Shown piece by piece: positions 34,201 to 47,700 of a stretch of 64,000 nucleotides of DNA. The notes below the pieces were generated by a model. The model searched no databases, had not been told where the DNA came from, and saw only the letters and a list, made by a program, of their open reading frames with translations. The stretch's first letter is position 1. Each line of letters begins with the position of its first letter. Source of the stretch: Balaenoptera acutorostrata (lineage: Eukaryota; Chordata; Mammalia; Artiodactyla; Balaenopteridae); the NCBI RefSeq assembly GCF_949987535.1, contig NC_080067.1, positions 51,768,910 to 51,832,909 of the forward strand, given 5' to 3'. Position numbers and translations under genes: made by a program.

Positions 34201-35190
34201 TTTCTAGTGTGAAAGGTGGTTAAGAGAAGAATTCCTGGTTCCATGGCCTTCTACCCCAATGAAGGGATGCATTCACATGCTGACAGTTCATTTATAAATA
34301 CCAAAGTAATTGACTCAATTCATTATCAGGGCATGTAGGACTTGCTTTTATGAAACAAGGAAGAGAGTCCCTCTGAGGTTCAGAAGTTGAGAAGAGCACT
34401 ATTATGGCAGATGCACAAGTCTCTGCTTGTAGTAATCCATATTCTGTAGACTTTCCCTTTGTATACACCCTTAAAGTGTGATATTTGCCAAAAAAATTTC
34501 TTTTAATTCATTCGGTATTTATATGCCAAGTTATAAAATGATGAAAGAATGATACATTGCCCATACTTGTCAAATAGACAGATGTGAAGTTATGAAATAC
34601 ATATATATGCATTTGTAATATATAATATAAAATATATTATATATAATAGATAATACATTATATAGAGATATAGAATGTAAAAGAGAGAGAAAGAAAGAGA
34701 ATCTTGTTCAGTGCTTCCCTTGGTAAACTAAAGAGAATTTAAGCCAAGCCTGAATGATGTTTTCTTTGAGGCAGAGCAGTCAATATCCTCAAATACCCTT
34801 TTCCTTATTGCCTAACTTTCTTACTGCTTCAGTTCCTATTTGGAACTGAAATTAGTTATGCTACTAAATGTGACGGTCAGTAACCAGATAATCAGGTCTT
34901 CCCAATGCTTTTCTGGGGACCCATTTTAGACCAGAATCTTTTTGCTGTAGAAAATTGATACATGTGCTCAAACAAAGTTCCCATCTGAGTTGACTGGTTT
35001 GAAGACAACAAGTTTGGCAACCATAGAGAGTGGGAACAAAGAAAGAGAAAGATAGAAAAGATATTATATCAAGTCTGAGTAATACTACTTATTTTTTACA
35101 AAAGAAAATAAACAAAATACCTTGTTGTTTCTAATACACAAGTCAAAGTAATCTCTCCTTTCTTATTCAAAATCACTCCATTCTCTCTAA
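31260..35190. other. unassigned AT-rich DNA with MIR traces
   Basis: No gene is seen. MIR-like reverse fragments lie at about 32,020-32,100 (tgcacaaggtcagga) and about 32,835-33,040 (taccatgtgccaggagctt ... tgaggtaggtagaatcatt). A (gaaa)n run is at 33,960-33,985. AT-rich simple sequence is at about 34,590-34,690. Confidence 0.45.
32835..33040 (-). repeat. MIR SINE
   Basis: Reverse MIR order: taccatgtgccaggagctt, then tgtgaggtaggtagaatcatt, then 'ctcagctactaagtcagga' and 'aacctagatccaactctcc'. Degenerate. Confidence 0.7.
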
Positions 35191-35194
35191 GCAC

Positions 35195-35720
35195 CTTTTG
35201 TTGAAATTCAGCTGGTCTAAAACTGATTTATCTTTCCTCTCTAGTTTACTTCCCCTCCAGTTATCCCAGTCCGGTGAAGAACATCACCATTCACTCAGAC
35301 AGCCAACAGATTTGGAGAACTCCACTTTCTCTCTGATTCCTCTCTCTCCTTCACGTGTCATATCCAGTCACCAACTAAGTCCAGTGGTTCTCTCTCCTGC
35401 ATGGCTCTGGAGAGTGGCACAACCACCACTGCATCAACTGTCTTTCAAACCCAAACATTTCTCACCCAGGCAAAAACAGCCTCTGAACTGGTACTTCTGT
35501 ATTTCCCTAATCCCCCATACCCTTAGTAGCCACAATAATTTTTCTAAAATCATATTCTGTTACTTCCTCTTTAAAATTATTTAGAGGTATTGGGGAGCTC
35601 GCTGTCTAAAATACAGGTATCTTATATGTTGTACATTATCTTCTGGGCTCTGCCTATGCCTACAGGCCCCGTTGCTTGAGGGAAATGTCACTCTTAATTG
35701 GCTTATCTTTCTAGCAAACG
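35195..35720 (+). repeat. probable L2 fragment
   Basis: C/T-rich plus-strand text resembles the late ORF2 and 3' end of L2 (for example 'cataccctt' followed by 'tttctaaaatcatattctgttac' and 'ctgggctctgcctatgcctac'). The match is by feel and not aligned. Confidence 0.4.
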
Positions 35721-38700
35721 AATTGTGTAAAAAAAGATGTTGACTCAATATATGCAAATATTATCCCTGTGTTATGGGTCATATGAAATATATTTTGTGA
35801 CGCTTAGACTTTCATGCAGAAGTTATCAGGAATGGGGAAATAATACCTGTGAAGGATGAATTAGGCAGAGGAAGAGGTCAATCTGTGAAGCTGTTGCATC
35901 AGAACCTTGGCCAATCCTACAGTGAGTTTTGAAGCTGGAAGTGCCTTCAAAGGTTTCCATAATGGAGGCGAGAGGCCAAGTTTTTATGTCCCCACATGGT
36001 CAAGTCATTGAATATTGGCTGTCCCTGGGGAGACACATGCCTGGGTGAAGCAGCTGCCTTCCAGTGAGGTAATTCCTGGTAAAGGTTTTACCTTTGAGTC
36101 ATTAGCTGTCAATACTAGCCGGAGCTGGAGGAATTGGGTACCTAGGTGCCAAAGGGGCTCCTGGGTAGAGCATCCCAATTGCCCTTACATCTTACCAGAA
36201 CTTCTTTATTTTAGTAGTTATTGTGATTTAAAATTGTTCCTAGCGTGACATTAATGAAAGCCAAATTCTAAATTTAAAATGGGGATAAATGCTAAAGATG
36301 ATCATCCTGAAACCCTACACAGCTTAATCACGATTTCCAACACAAACAAAAAAATTAAAGTGAAAATAGAAGAAACAATTTGTTCATAATCACTTGTGTT
36401 GACTTCAGGATGTAGATTGCTAATAACATGGATTTTTCAGATTTCCTCTTGTCTTAAGATTTCTATAAATATAGAATGAGAACTCAAGCTTTCAAAGAGC
36501 ACTTGAGAAAGTCAAATATCCTTGTCATTTGGTCAGTCTCATTAATATCACATATCTCATTATTGCTGTCTACAAGAGATTTTCTGCAATAGTTGGTGTT
36601 ACATTTAAATTACAGAAATAGATTAAAATTTCAAAGTTTCTTCTGAATTTATTTTCTGTGCTGAAATATTTTCTGAAAACGTATAAATAAATATGCTATT
36701 TTGATAATTATTTATTATCATTATTATTGTTGTTCCCCATCGAAACAAATGCAATTAGGATTTAAGTAGAATTACTACCACTCACATATCTTAAGCCAGC
36801 CATATCTACAAACCAAAAATGCAGAAAATTGTCTCTAAATGATTGTGCGAAAGACAGTGGGAATGAACAAAGCCCTTTCCCCAATACACACACACATTCC
36901 TCCACGAAGAAGAAATGAACAGTCAGTTGCCCTGACAGTAAGTGCTGTAGGACAAAGGGACACTCCTTAGAGTCTACATGTAAAGACGGCTACTAATGAC
37001 AGGGAGTGCAGTAAACTGCAGCAAGGGAATTTGGGGAAGCAGAATGAGTGTGCAGATTTTTTAAAGCACTGAGATCAGAGCCGACATGATACTCTCAAAT
37101 TTTTAAATAAAGACAAGAGATACATCTTTTATTTTTCAACCTCTTCTAAGAATAATATTCACAATGACACCCATATTTCATTAGCAATACATAGCTTCTC
37201 TCAGTCCCTCTCAGAGCCTGTTCAGACAAAGCTCACTGAAGCTGTTGAGACAAAGATCACCAATGCTGACCTAACTTTCAAGTCCAATGAACTTTTCTCC
37301 ACTTTCATCGCATTTTACCTTTTATTGAATTCAACACTGTGAATGTATATGTAAACACACATATACACACATACCTGCATACATACCTAGAGTTTGGAAT
37401 TTTTGTTGTTGTTGTTTTTACAGTTGACATTCGAGCCTTTATTTAGCTATACATGGTAAAAATGACTGAATATAACATAATTAAAATCAATTGCATTAAA
37501 ATATATGCATGTATTTTTTGGAAGAACATATAACAAGGAGACATTTAAATTTAATTGTGAAGTATGTCTTAATTCTGATATTTAAAAAAGATAAAATAAA
37601 AACAAAACAGATAACAAAGCCCAGAAAAGTATGATAAACTCATGTTGTCCTTTGAAGGCTGAGCTGGTTTATTACTCTATTTAGTTTGAGCCGACCCCCA
37701 CGTCTTTCATTACTGGATCGATCTTTCAAAGAAGCCTACACAGTCAGTAAAGAAAAAAGAGAAAGCCACTAGATTTGATGTCATATACCCAGAAGTTCTT
37801 ATTCACTCTATGGATCACTGACCAAGGCCACAAAATTTCCAAATTAAAACCATGAATGAGAAGAAAAGTTAGCCGCTGACTGGGGCACCTTTGTCCTGAT
37901 TCGCAGCAGCTCGGGGCTCTCTGGTTTGATGTGCATCAGCAGTGTTATTTTGGGTTAGTTACTAGGCAACTCCGTCTATGAGTCATGGGAGAGCACTCAG
38001 CAGTACCATCATCCGTGTCATCTTTCAACAGACTTAACACAATAGCTAAACACCAGTCACCTTTTTTCCACAAAGACCCATGTCAGGAATCAGGAAGCTG
38101 GGTTGCCTAGGATGGTTTTATATTGTAGCCCACATAATTGGCTTTCATGTAATTTCAGAGAAAAATGCCATTAAGACTGTTATGGAAATAAATGTCTTAC
38201 TAAAAGGAAGTCAACCACAAGGAGTATAAAGTAAAAAATCAATAAAAATCCCTGAGTTGGGTAGATCAATCAATAAGGTACCTTTGGAAGATTATTATCG
38301 CTTTCAAGTCTCCAGGATTCAGCTTGGGAGAACAGTTACTGTCTTCAGTGCCTTAAAATAATCAACTGGATTCTCTTTCCCAGTGTTTAACACAATATAT
38401 CCTATAATCCTTATGGAGACAAAAGCCTTCTCTTTGTTACTTTTAAGCAGATTCAGTTATTCTTTGGTTTAAAATTTTGATTCATCCTAAAATATAAAAG
38501 TTACTAGGGATTGTGGATGTGGGACCTGAGAAGGAACAGGTAGGTAATGAAGAAAATAAAAGCAGATTTTTTTACAGGCAGATATTCAAATGCCCGCTGG
38601 ACACTACCTGATCAAAGTGTCACAAATAACTAAATTTTAGCAGTTCCAACATTTACCTAATTCTGCTCCTCTCTCTCAATTAGTTTTCTCCACCATAGGT

Positions 38701-39060
38701 ACCTCCCACCATCTCTCCCTTCGTCAGGGCTAGCTTCAGGAGTATGTGATCCGTGCAGGTACGCTGGACCCCGTTCAGTGAAGGGCCTCACACTTGATCA
38801 AATGCTTCAATGTCACCATTTGAAATTCTTAATCATTCTTTAACAATGTGCCCTGTGTTTTCATTTCACACTGGGCCCCACAAATTATTTAGCCAGCCTT
38901 TGCCTTTCATTTGTCATATGAAATTAGCCACCATCCGGTCCATTCTACCTCTTAAGCTAACCTAAAAACCTGCCAGCTCTTTACCCAACTTTCATGGTTC
39001 AGGCCTTCAGCATCCTAACCCAAGAACCTTACTGTGACAAGTATTTTAGGGAAAGTGTCT
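35720..39060. other. unassigned non-coding DNA
   Basis: I found no exon, RNA or young repeat. A block at 36,010-36,230 is less AT-rich and could be an old LTR piece. A block at 38,730-38,890 ('gggcctcacacttgatcaaatgc', 'actgggccccacaaatt') looks like an old DNA transposon or LINE piece of unknown family. A (gttgtt) run is at 37,402-37,416. Confidence 0.35.
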
Positions 39061-39065
39061 CCTTA

Positions 39066-39218
39066 GAAATGAACAGAGCCTATATGTATATGTATAGCCG
39101 ATTCATTTTGCTGTACAGTAGAAACTAATACAACATTGTAAAGCAACTATATTCCAATAAATATTTAAAAAAATAATAAAGTTGCTTAAATATGAAAAAA
39201 AAAGAAATGAACGGAACC
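39066..39218 (+). mobile_element. very short L1 3'-end insertion with TSD
   Basis: About 120 bp of L1 3' UTR end (gtatagccgattcattttgctg ... aacattgtaaagcaac ... tccaataaat) plus an A-rich tail. The imperfect 15-bp duplication gaaatgaacagagcc / gaaatgaacggaacc is at 39,066-39,080 and 39,204-39,218 (two mismatches). It has the 3' UTR type found at 17,426 and 42,512. Confidence 0.88.
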
Positions 39219-39219
39219 A

Positions 39220-41838
39220 TGAGTAGGAGTTAGCAGAGAAGAACAGGGGAAAGAACATTCCAGGCAATAGATAGAGCCCTGGACAGTTCTGAGGAGGGAA
39301 AGAGGATGGCAGCTGGATGGAGAGAGGCTCAGAAATCCCAGATGTTCTCCCTTTATTGCTTTTCCTCTTCTCTCAGTCTCCCCCTGCATGTTATCCAGGT
39401 CTAGGACTCCTGGTTGGAATTCCTCACTCCTAGCCCCATGTACATCTAGATCTAACATGAGATTTTATTATAGTTGTTTTTAATCTGTGGCACTGTCTTT
39501 AAAAAAAAAAAATTAGAACTCTCCCTTGGAATCTCTATACATCTAAATACTCCACTGTTAGGACTATCCTACTCCTTCTAGTAAGGGGACAAGGTCAGAT
39601 AGAGTCTTATCCTTTAGCATTTCTGTGCTCATTACCTGTGATACAACAACAAACTACGTGTCTCTGTGCCTTTGCACAGACTGCTCCCTTGGCCTGTAAT
39701 TCTCAACCTACACAACTTGCCAAGGAGTTTAACTAGCAAATTTCTAGCCAACCAATCTTCTTGGAAAGACTGAACTTCTGGAGAGAGTCACCCCTTCCTT
39801 TTCTGGGTTCATGTAGCTGGTTTGTGAATTTCTACTATAGTACCAGCTAAGTTGTTCATATGGTTAGAAGAAGAAAGGAAGGGAAAGAGGGAGGAAACAA
39901 GAGTTCTGAACTTCTGAAGAGAGGGTCTGCAAATTAGCAAGCCAAGGCATTTGAAATGGAAACACTATAGCCACCAAAGACAACTCACCTGCTTCTAAAT
40001 TTCCCCTACATCTCTTCCCTAGGAGAAATCACCACAACTTTCCTAAATGGGTTGATGCTAGTCTGATTTGTGCCAGTATTTCTCAGGAGAAAAGCCTGAG
40101 TGCTCTCCTTCTAGCCCTAAGAGAGAAAGTTAACCAGAAGTCAGCAAGATCAGCCACCCCAGCCTCCTGTATGCCTATCTGTTCCCTGTATGTATAACAG
40201 AAGACCTCAAGAGTTGCTCCTTCCTTTCCCATTGGAAGTGACATATTGGCATTTATGCTAGTTCGCTGATTCTAAAGGGACAGGATGAGAGAGCCACAAC
40301 TCCCTCCAATTACCCAGAATAGCTGAACTCAGCAGACAGTGGAAGACTCCCTCCATAGACTCTTTTACAAACAGCCACCTATAATCCAGTCATCTATGTA
40401 TGTACAAAAGACTAAACTAAAAGACTAAGTCATTTTCAAAGAACAAAAAACCTTAGATCACACATGAAAGATCTCTCACCTTCCTCCTCCTCTCCAAGTA
40501 AATAATTCCAACTAGATAAACTGCTCTAGAATTAGGAATTTGGATATACAATTAAATAACACCTTAAAATAAAATGTTATAAATATACTCAATAAAAGTC
40601 CATGCATACTAATGCATGACTTTAATATCAAATTGAAATATGAAAGAAAAATCATTTTGCATTATTTTTGAACTTTAGTTCTTAGCTTAATGTAGTATAT
40701 GAGAATGTTCATATTATCCAATATGGACAATTGGGACATATTATCCAATATGGACAATTGGGACAATATGGGGAAGAAAAGAAAAGGGAATCACCCCTCT
40801 TCATTACCCATTTTATCTTTACTCTGAATTTATAAATATATAATGTGAATAAATCTGGCAAATTAACATTTAATGCCAGGATAACAGTACTTGATTTCTG
40901 TTATTTTGCTATTTAGCTTTTTATTCCTATTACATTTTCAAGTTTTTCCTAATTTTTTAATCTCTTTTGAGTTTAAATTTCTGATTCTAATTTTCTGTTT
41001 TCAATTTGCTCCTTTGCAAGATTTTTTTAAGTTTATAAACCACGGCATTCTGTGGCCATTCTGTAGTGGATAAGAATGTATAGTCAGAAGCCAGTTTTAT
41101 CTTTCAGACATGAAATAACATGCTTATTACCACACACACACAAAAAAGACCTTGATGAAATTTTCTCTTGTTTTTATGGTCACACCACCTTTGACAATGC
41201 AAAGTGCATTAAAATGTAATTGCATTATGCTACACCATTAATGACTTAATATTAGAAATATATTCCAAAGAAGCAGAAATGCTTTACTTAAGTGCAAGTG
41301 CTTTTGATATTCCCTTGTACAAGTGACATCTGTGGAGAAAGGATACACTATATTTAATAGCATGAGCTATTCAAGATGATTGAAATAAGCCCTCCCGTGT
41401 CCTTCCATGCTCAGTGCTTAATGGTGTGTGCCTTGTACTGTCTCCAACCTTGTTGTTGTAGTGAAGCATAATGTCTATATTTTCTAAATTCTCCTCCTGT
41501 GGATAACTTGATTATAGCTTAAGTTTTTATAGAAATCAAACTCTCATATAGATAAGGTATAAAGTTAGATTTAAAGAACTGAGATGTAAAATGTATATCC
41601 TTATCTTCTACTTTACACTTCAATGAAGAAAAATGACCTCAGTATCACTTCTCTCTACTAATTTCCTTATTACTAGTAGACATTCATGCCCATCCACAGT
41701 GCCCTAAACCCCAAAACCTATTCACTTTGCCTTTCTTTTACTTAGAATGTTAAACTTAATTTTAAAGTATATAGAAATAAGATGATTATGGTACAGGAAC
41801 TATAACAATAATAATATCAGTAATAATAACAATATAGC
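39220..41838. other. unassigned; weak L2-like segment and a short tandem duplication
   Basis: The stretch at 39,570-39,830 is L2-like on the plus strand ('tgcctttgcacagactgctcc'). A unit of about 27 bp (acatattatccaatatggac) is repeated in tandem at about 40,710-40,765. No gene is seen. Confidence 0.4.
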
Positions 41839-41839
41839 A

Positions 41840-42915
41840 ACTAACAGTTATACAGCATTTGCTATGTGCCAAGCATTTAAATAAGCCTTTTATTGGCAAT
41901 CTGTATGTCTTCTCTGGAGAAATGTCTATTTAGGTCTTCCACCCATTTTTGGATTGGGTGGTTTGTTTTTTTGATATTGAGCTGCGTGAGCTGCTTGTAT
42001 ATTTTGGAAATAAATCCTTTGTCATTTGCTTCGCTGACAAACATTTTCTCCCATTCTGAGGGCTGTCTTTTCATCTTGTTTATGGTTTCCTTTGCTGTGC
42101 AAAAGCTTTTAACTTTCATTGGGTCCTATTTGTTTATTTTTGTTTTTATTTCCATTTCTCTAGGAGGTGGGTCAAAAAGGATCTTGCTGTGACTTATGTC
42201 ATAAAGTGTTCTGCCTATGTTTTCCTCTAAGAATTTTATAATGTCTGGCCTTACATTTAGGTCTTGAATCCATTTTGAATTTCTTTTTGTGTATGGTGTT
42301 AGGAAGTGTTTTGATTTCATTCTTTTACATGTAGCTGTCCAGTTTTCCCAGAACCACTTATTGAAGAGGCTGTCTTTTCTCCATTGTATATTCTTGCCTC
42401 CTTTATCAAAGATAAGGTGACCATAGGTGCATGGGTTTATCTCTGGGCTTTCTATCCTGTTCCATTCATCTATAGTTCTGTTTTTGTGCCAGTACCATAC
42501 TGTCTTGATTAGGGTCAGGACAGGAATAAAGACTCAGATGTAGAGAATGGACTTGACACGGGGAGGGGCAAGGGTAAGCTGGGATGAAGTGAGAGAGTAG
42601 CACTGACATATATACACTACCAAATGTAAAATAGATAGCTAGTGGGAAGCAGCCGCATAGCACAGGGAGATCAGCTCGGTGCTCTGTGACCACCTAGAGG
42701 GGTGGGATAGGGAGGGTGGGAGGGAGACGCAAGAGGGAGGAGATATGGGGATATATTTATATGTATAGCTGATTCACTTTGTTATACAGCAGAAACTAAC
42801 ACAACATTGTAAAGCAATTATACTCCAATAAAGATGTTAAAAAATATATAAATAAATAAATAAGCCTTTTACATATATTAACTGATTTACTCCTATAAGG
42901 TTGGTACTACAGATC
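41840..42915 (-). repeat. MIR SINE split by the inverted L1
   Basis: The left part (cagcatttgctatgtgccaagcatttaaataagcctttta, 41,850-41,892) and the right part (catatattaactgatttactcc ... aaggttggtactac, 42,872-42,910) join into one reverse MIR once the L1 and one copy of its duplication are set aside. Confidence 0.75.
41879..42871. mobile_element. twin-primed (5'-inverted) L1 insertion
   Basis: The two halves point in opposite directions. From 41,893 to about 42,511 the L1 ORF2 3' region reads on the minus strand (fragments [20 protein letters not shown] and [21 protein letters not shown]). From about 42,512 to 42,857 the L1 3' UTR reads on the plus strand and ends in (aaat)n. The 14-bp duplication aaataagcctttta is at 41,879-41,892 and 42,858-42,871. 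This is the standard product of twin priming. The inverted ORF2 pieces contain a stop and cannot code for a functional protein. Confidence 0.93.
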
Positions 42916-44550
42916 TTTATAGAGTTTCCTGTTCAAATTTCATTCTTTGTGAAACCGTTGAGAACTCATAACATAGGGTCCGCTATTTCTTCCACAATCT
43001 CATTATTCAAAGCAATGCCTACAATAGAGACTTCAAATGGCTCTGCAGTTCTGAGAAGGTACCACTCTACCTTGGGCCACAGCAGTGCTATTTCCTACTA
43101 GCTAATGGCTAATTCCACTGGCTACTATGCCCACCTTCTATGCATCACTCTCAGTCAAGTTCTACTTGTCCTGCTTACAGTTACTTCCACTAAGACTATC
43201 ACCTCTGCCAGGCACCAGCACCCCTGTGTTGGCACTGCTGGTTCCATTAGAGCGTTAGCAGGGATATGTCACATGGGACAACATGGACTGCTGGAATTCA
43301 CGTGTTGAATGTGTGTCTAAATATATCTGCATATATATGACTCTGGCATAGGTTTATTAGTTTTACCAAAGGTTAAGAATTATTACAGAGGTATGTCGCA
43401 AAGTAGGTAAAATTCTTTTCTCCTGTTCTGCATTTTACTCCCTTAGCAGGAATCTAAGGCATCATAGCTTGTGCTCCAATATTTTATACAGTGTTGATAC
43501 AACAAAGCTTTTATTGGCTTTTATTTATTCTTCTTCTTCCTTCCTGCAAACCATAAATATGAGTGCAGGCAGGCCTGAGATGACAGTCATATCTGAGGAA
43601 CAAACTCCCTGCTCTTCCTCTAAAAGCTCCTTTTTGAGATCAAGGATTTCTATATTTGGCCAAATTCGAGGACTTATTCCTTCTTCCCTTAGGATAAGTT
43701 CTTTGTCACAAGGCTCAAAGCTCCGCTGGAAAACATTATCTCAGTGGACCTAGCTCATCAGTTCAGGGTGTATGACTAGCCATCTTCATCCAAGAAGTAG
43801 CTATGAATTAGATTGCAGGTAATTTCACTGCATCAGAATAATCATTATTGATTATTAGCAAAGTGATTTTCTCAAAAGCAATAGAATCTATAAATAAGAA
43901 TTAAGGGTTATTAAATTTAACATTTAACCATTATGCATGGCATAAACTTTGGTGCTCACAAAACATACCATGTGATCCTCATTATTCCCTTGCTTTCTTG
44001 CATTTAAGCTCAGCCATTTACTTAATTCCAGACAATGGCTGTGAGTGGAAGCCAATGCATAGAAAAGTAATACACAACTTTCCAACTGTTCTTTCTCTGC
44101 CATGGCTAAGGTACCATGACACAGATACAAAATGGTAGAACTTTCATCAGCCTGAAATCTTGATTTATAGCATTTGCTAATTTCCTTGGTGTGAATATTC
44201 CCAACATGGTTGATTTCAAGCTCTTAACATGAAGGTACTAAATTGGAACTTGGGAGAACATGAGCAGAATTGACTCTCAACCATTATACACCATGTCTAG
44301 TACACTCTATAAACTCTAAAACAAGACATATCTATAATTTAGGGACAGAGGAAGCAAACATTGCCCTGTAAAACTGAAGTAAATAATATTCAATATAGAC
44401 TTAGTTGAACCTAGACATCTACACAGGTAACACTAAGGAACTGAGAAGGTATGAATGTGTGTTGCAGTTGAGATACTGAATCTATCAAAGGGAGATGTTT
44501 TCTTAAATATATTAAAGATAAAACAGGATGTTTCCCACATCCTGTAAAGG
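42915..44550. other. unassigned non-coding DNA
   Basis: Short open frames occur (for example about 90 codons near 43,469-43,753), but they show no recognisable domain, splice context or repeat identity. I see no evidence of a gene. Confidence 0.4.
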
Positions 44551-44559
44551 TGATCTGCA

Positions 44560-44775
44560 TGAACTCAGATTCAATCAACACTTTACTGAATGCAGGTTAT
44601 GTGCCAGGAGTAATGTCCCTTGTTTTTACATATGTTATCCCATTTCACCACAGTCTCCTTTGCCTTATCTCTATTTTGCAGATGAGAAAAAACAAGACAT
44701 AGGCAATTAGCAAGAAATACAAAAGGGATTTGAATCCAAGCACTCTGACTCCAAGCTCAACATGCTGCTTCTGGG
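44560..44775 (-). repeat. MIR SINE
   Basis: Reverse MIR order on the plus strand: 'caggttatgtgccaggagtaatg', 'attttgcagatgagaaaa', 'gggatttgaatccaagcactctgactcc'. Degenerate. Confidence 0.75.
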
Positions 44776-44779
44776 ATCA

Positions 44780-47700
44780 GACTGTCTCTATAGTCTCAAA
44801 ACAAAAACAAAAACAACACAACGAAAAGGTGACTGAAATGTAACTGAAGGAAATAAAGTTCTATTCTGCTCAAGCATATCATAACATTCTGAAACAAAGG
44901 GTGATCACAGCCAAAGAAATTAGAGACAAAAAAAAAAAAAAGGAAAGAAAACATTTGATCTTTTTCATTTCTCTCCCTCACTTTTGTGCAATCAGTAAAC
45001 ATTTAAGAAGTTCCTACATGTTACTTTCTCCATGTGAAAAAGGGAGTGGATTCTAAAGAACCAATGTTCATTATTAATTATAATATCACTAGCATAAAGA
45101 ATGATTTATTTGCAGCTACTGTAGTTTGAGAGAAACATCCCTTAAAAAGAAATCCTAATTTGTTTTTTGTCCATATAAACTCTTGGGCTCATGGAGTCCT
45201 GAGTATACCGCCCCAACAGAAGGGAGACTTCCTCAGCAAATGTCAAATATTGGTAATCTCCTAAGATATATCTCCCATTACAATAATAATTTGATGCTCT
45301 AATTTATAAATCAGTCCCGTTAGGGGGTTTCTGTTGTGTAAGTCATTCAGAAATTGATACTACCTGGAATACTTAAACAAAATAGTTTTTGGGTTTTTTT
45401 TTTTTTTTTTTTTGATCCTGTTTCTTTGGGAGACAGTTTGTGGACCCACGGTGGCCCACCAAAAGTGTCTGACTCTTTCTCTATGCATCTCATTAGCAGC
45501 AACTACAGTATAACCATATTTAACTGTAAAGACATGTTAAAAGTTAATTTTAATTTAATTTCCTTACTTTTAAGTTAAACATAGCTAAAGAATTGACTTG
45601 ACAACTGAATTAAATTTTCTTGAAAAACAGTAGATTTTATTCTCTCATGGTATTAGAGACATTTTTCACAATGTCTACCAAGAGCATCATTTTACAATTT
45701 GCAGAACTGCCCTGAATTAGCTTTATTTTCAAAGGCAAACAGAAGTTTTCTTATTCCCAAAACTCTTTTTAACTTCAGCATGCCAAATAGCAAATTAGTC
45801 TTACCTGTGGGTAAGAAGACAGGATGAGCAGTGAAAAGTTCATTAGATTGCTCTTTTTGAAGTTCTTTGAGGTGAAGATTATATAAGGCTGCCTGAAGAT
45901 GGTATAACTTGGCATAACGTCTAAAATGCGTTTAACAAATGACTATAAAATGGCTCTTCTGTCTATTCGGTGTTTATATCGGATGTTGTTGCTTTTCTGA
46001 GCTTTCCCCAGTTTTTCTCAGGCTTTGAGCATGCCCACATATAATGCCTTTCAGAAGGTTACTGTCCTTACTAAATATTTTATTTTCGAATGACTATTCA
46101 AAATAGACTTATACTCTGTCTATGTGTTTCCCTCTGGGACTTCTCAGACTGATAAAAAATTGGTGTAGAATAAGACTGACATTCAGCCTCTTAGGTCCCT
46201 AGTCAAATACATTTTAATATCTCCTTATCCCATACAGAGGGTTTCACTCCTTAAATAGCTTTGAATAATACCTAACTGCCATCAGAGCAATAATTCTGCT
46301 ATTGTCAAGCTTCCCTAGAAGGTTATGTATGAATGAGAACATATACTTCCCAAATGGAGTTGAAGTCTTGAGATTATTGGAAATATTAGGATTTATAATC
46401 AGGAGTTCTTCATTTTTAGACTCACCTTTGCCACCATTTATTCTCTGAGTTTATGCAAGTCATTCTTCCTTCCAGCACTGTTTCCTGACATGTAAAATAA
46501 GGAGATTGAACTGAAGTTCTTTTTGTTATCTAAAATGCTAGCAGTTAAAAAATTGATGAAGCAGAAACAGATGATGTTTCTAGGCATAAACAAGACCAAA
46601 GAATTCTAGCTATTTTAACAACTGAGAAAGAGCAACCAGTCTGCTCTTCATCTATGTACACTTCAGAAAATCTACCTATCAATACATGCCATTCACTCAC
46701 ACCAAGCCTACAGTATCCCTCACATTTGGTGGAAAGGCCCAACAGAGAAACAAATCATCACGCTGCAGAGGAAAATCTCACACATACTATTCAAACTGAT
46801 TCATCATAATCATAACAGACCACAAAGAGATCACTGGACATTTGAAGAAAATCTGTATCATGTTAGTGAAAGGCTGAGATGAACAAACAACACAATTCAT
46901 GACACTGAAGGAAACAATGCTAATTTAGGGAGCAGAAGAAGATTTTCATGAATTTTAGCTTAATGGATTTAAAGATACTAGAGGTAATATTCTATTGACA
47001 AAAGCATAAAATTTTTAAAAGGATATTATATATAAAAGAAAAAATTTATTAAAGAAGAGAATCACTTTCTCCCTCTCTTCCACCCCCCCACTCCCCAAAC
47101 TAATTCTTTTCTACCTGTTTTGAATATTTGGTAAATGTATCTTAAATCCTTACTTGATATCAATGTCCAGGGGTTTTTCCAGACATTGTTTTACCTCATC
47201 TTCTATCTCTAACCCCAGCATGCAGCAAAATTTTAATCTATAATGGGAAATAAGTAAACATTCAATAAATGTTAATTAAATAATTTAAGAAAAATGTTCA
47301 GAGCCAAAAAAAGGACAAACGTGTTCAGACTGATTAAACCCACCTAGTACCAGGCAGAATAAATGAGGAAAACAACAATAAAAGCAAAATTATACCAGGA
47401 AATTTTCTGGTAAAATTTCATAATTCAAAGTACAAAAAAGTTTTTTAAAAAAAATAATTAACTGACTTTATTGGATATCCCATTAATAACATTCAAAATG
47501 ATACATAAAATCATCTTATGTCACTAGAATTCTATACCAGGGAAATTATCAAGTATGCATGAGGGCATTTTCAAGCATGCAAAAATAATCCTAAAATTCC
47601 TTATAAAATAAATTGTTCAAAGAGATGTTCCAGAATAAGAGCAAGGAATCTAGAAATTGGAATGCCATAAGACATAAGAAGCAGTAGCAATATGACACTG

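Noticed and set aside
43469..43753. A 94-codon frame as a possible exon
   Set aside because: It has no domain, no convincing splice sites and no supporting neighbour exon. Frames of this length are expected by chance in 64 kb.
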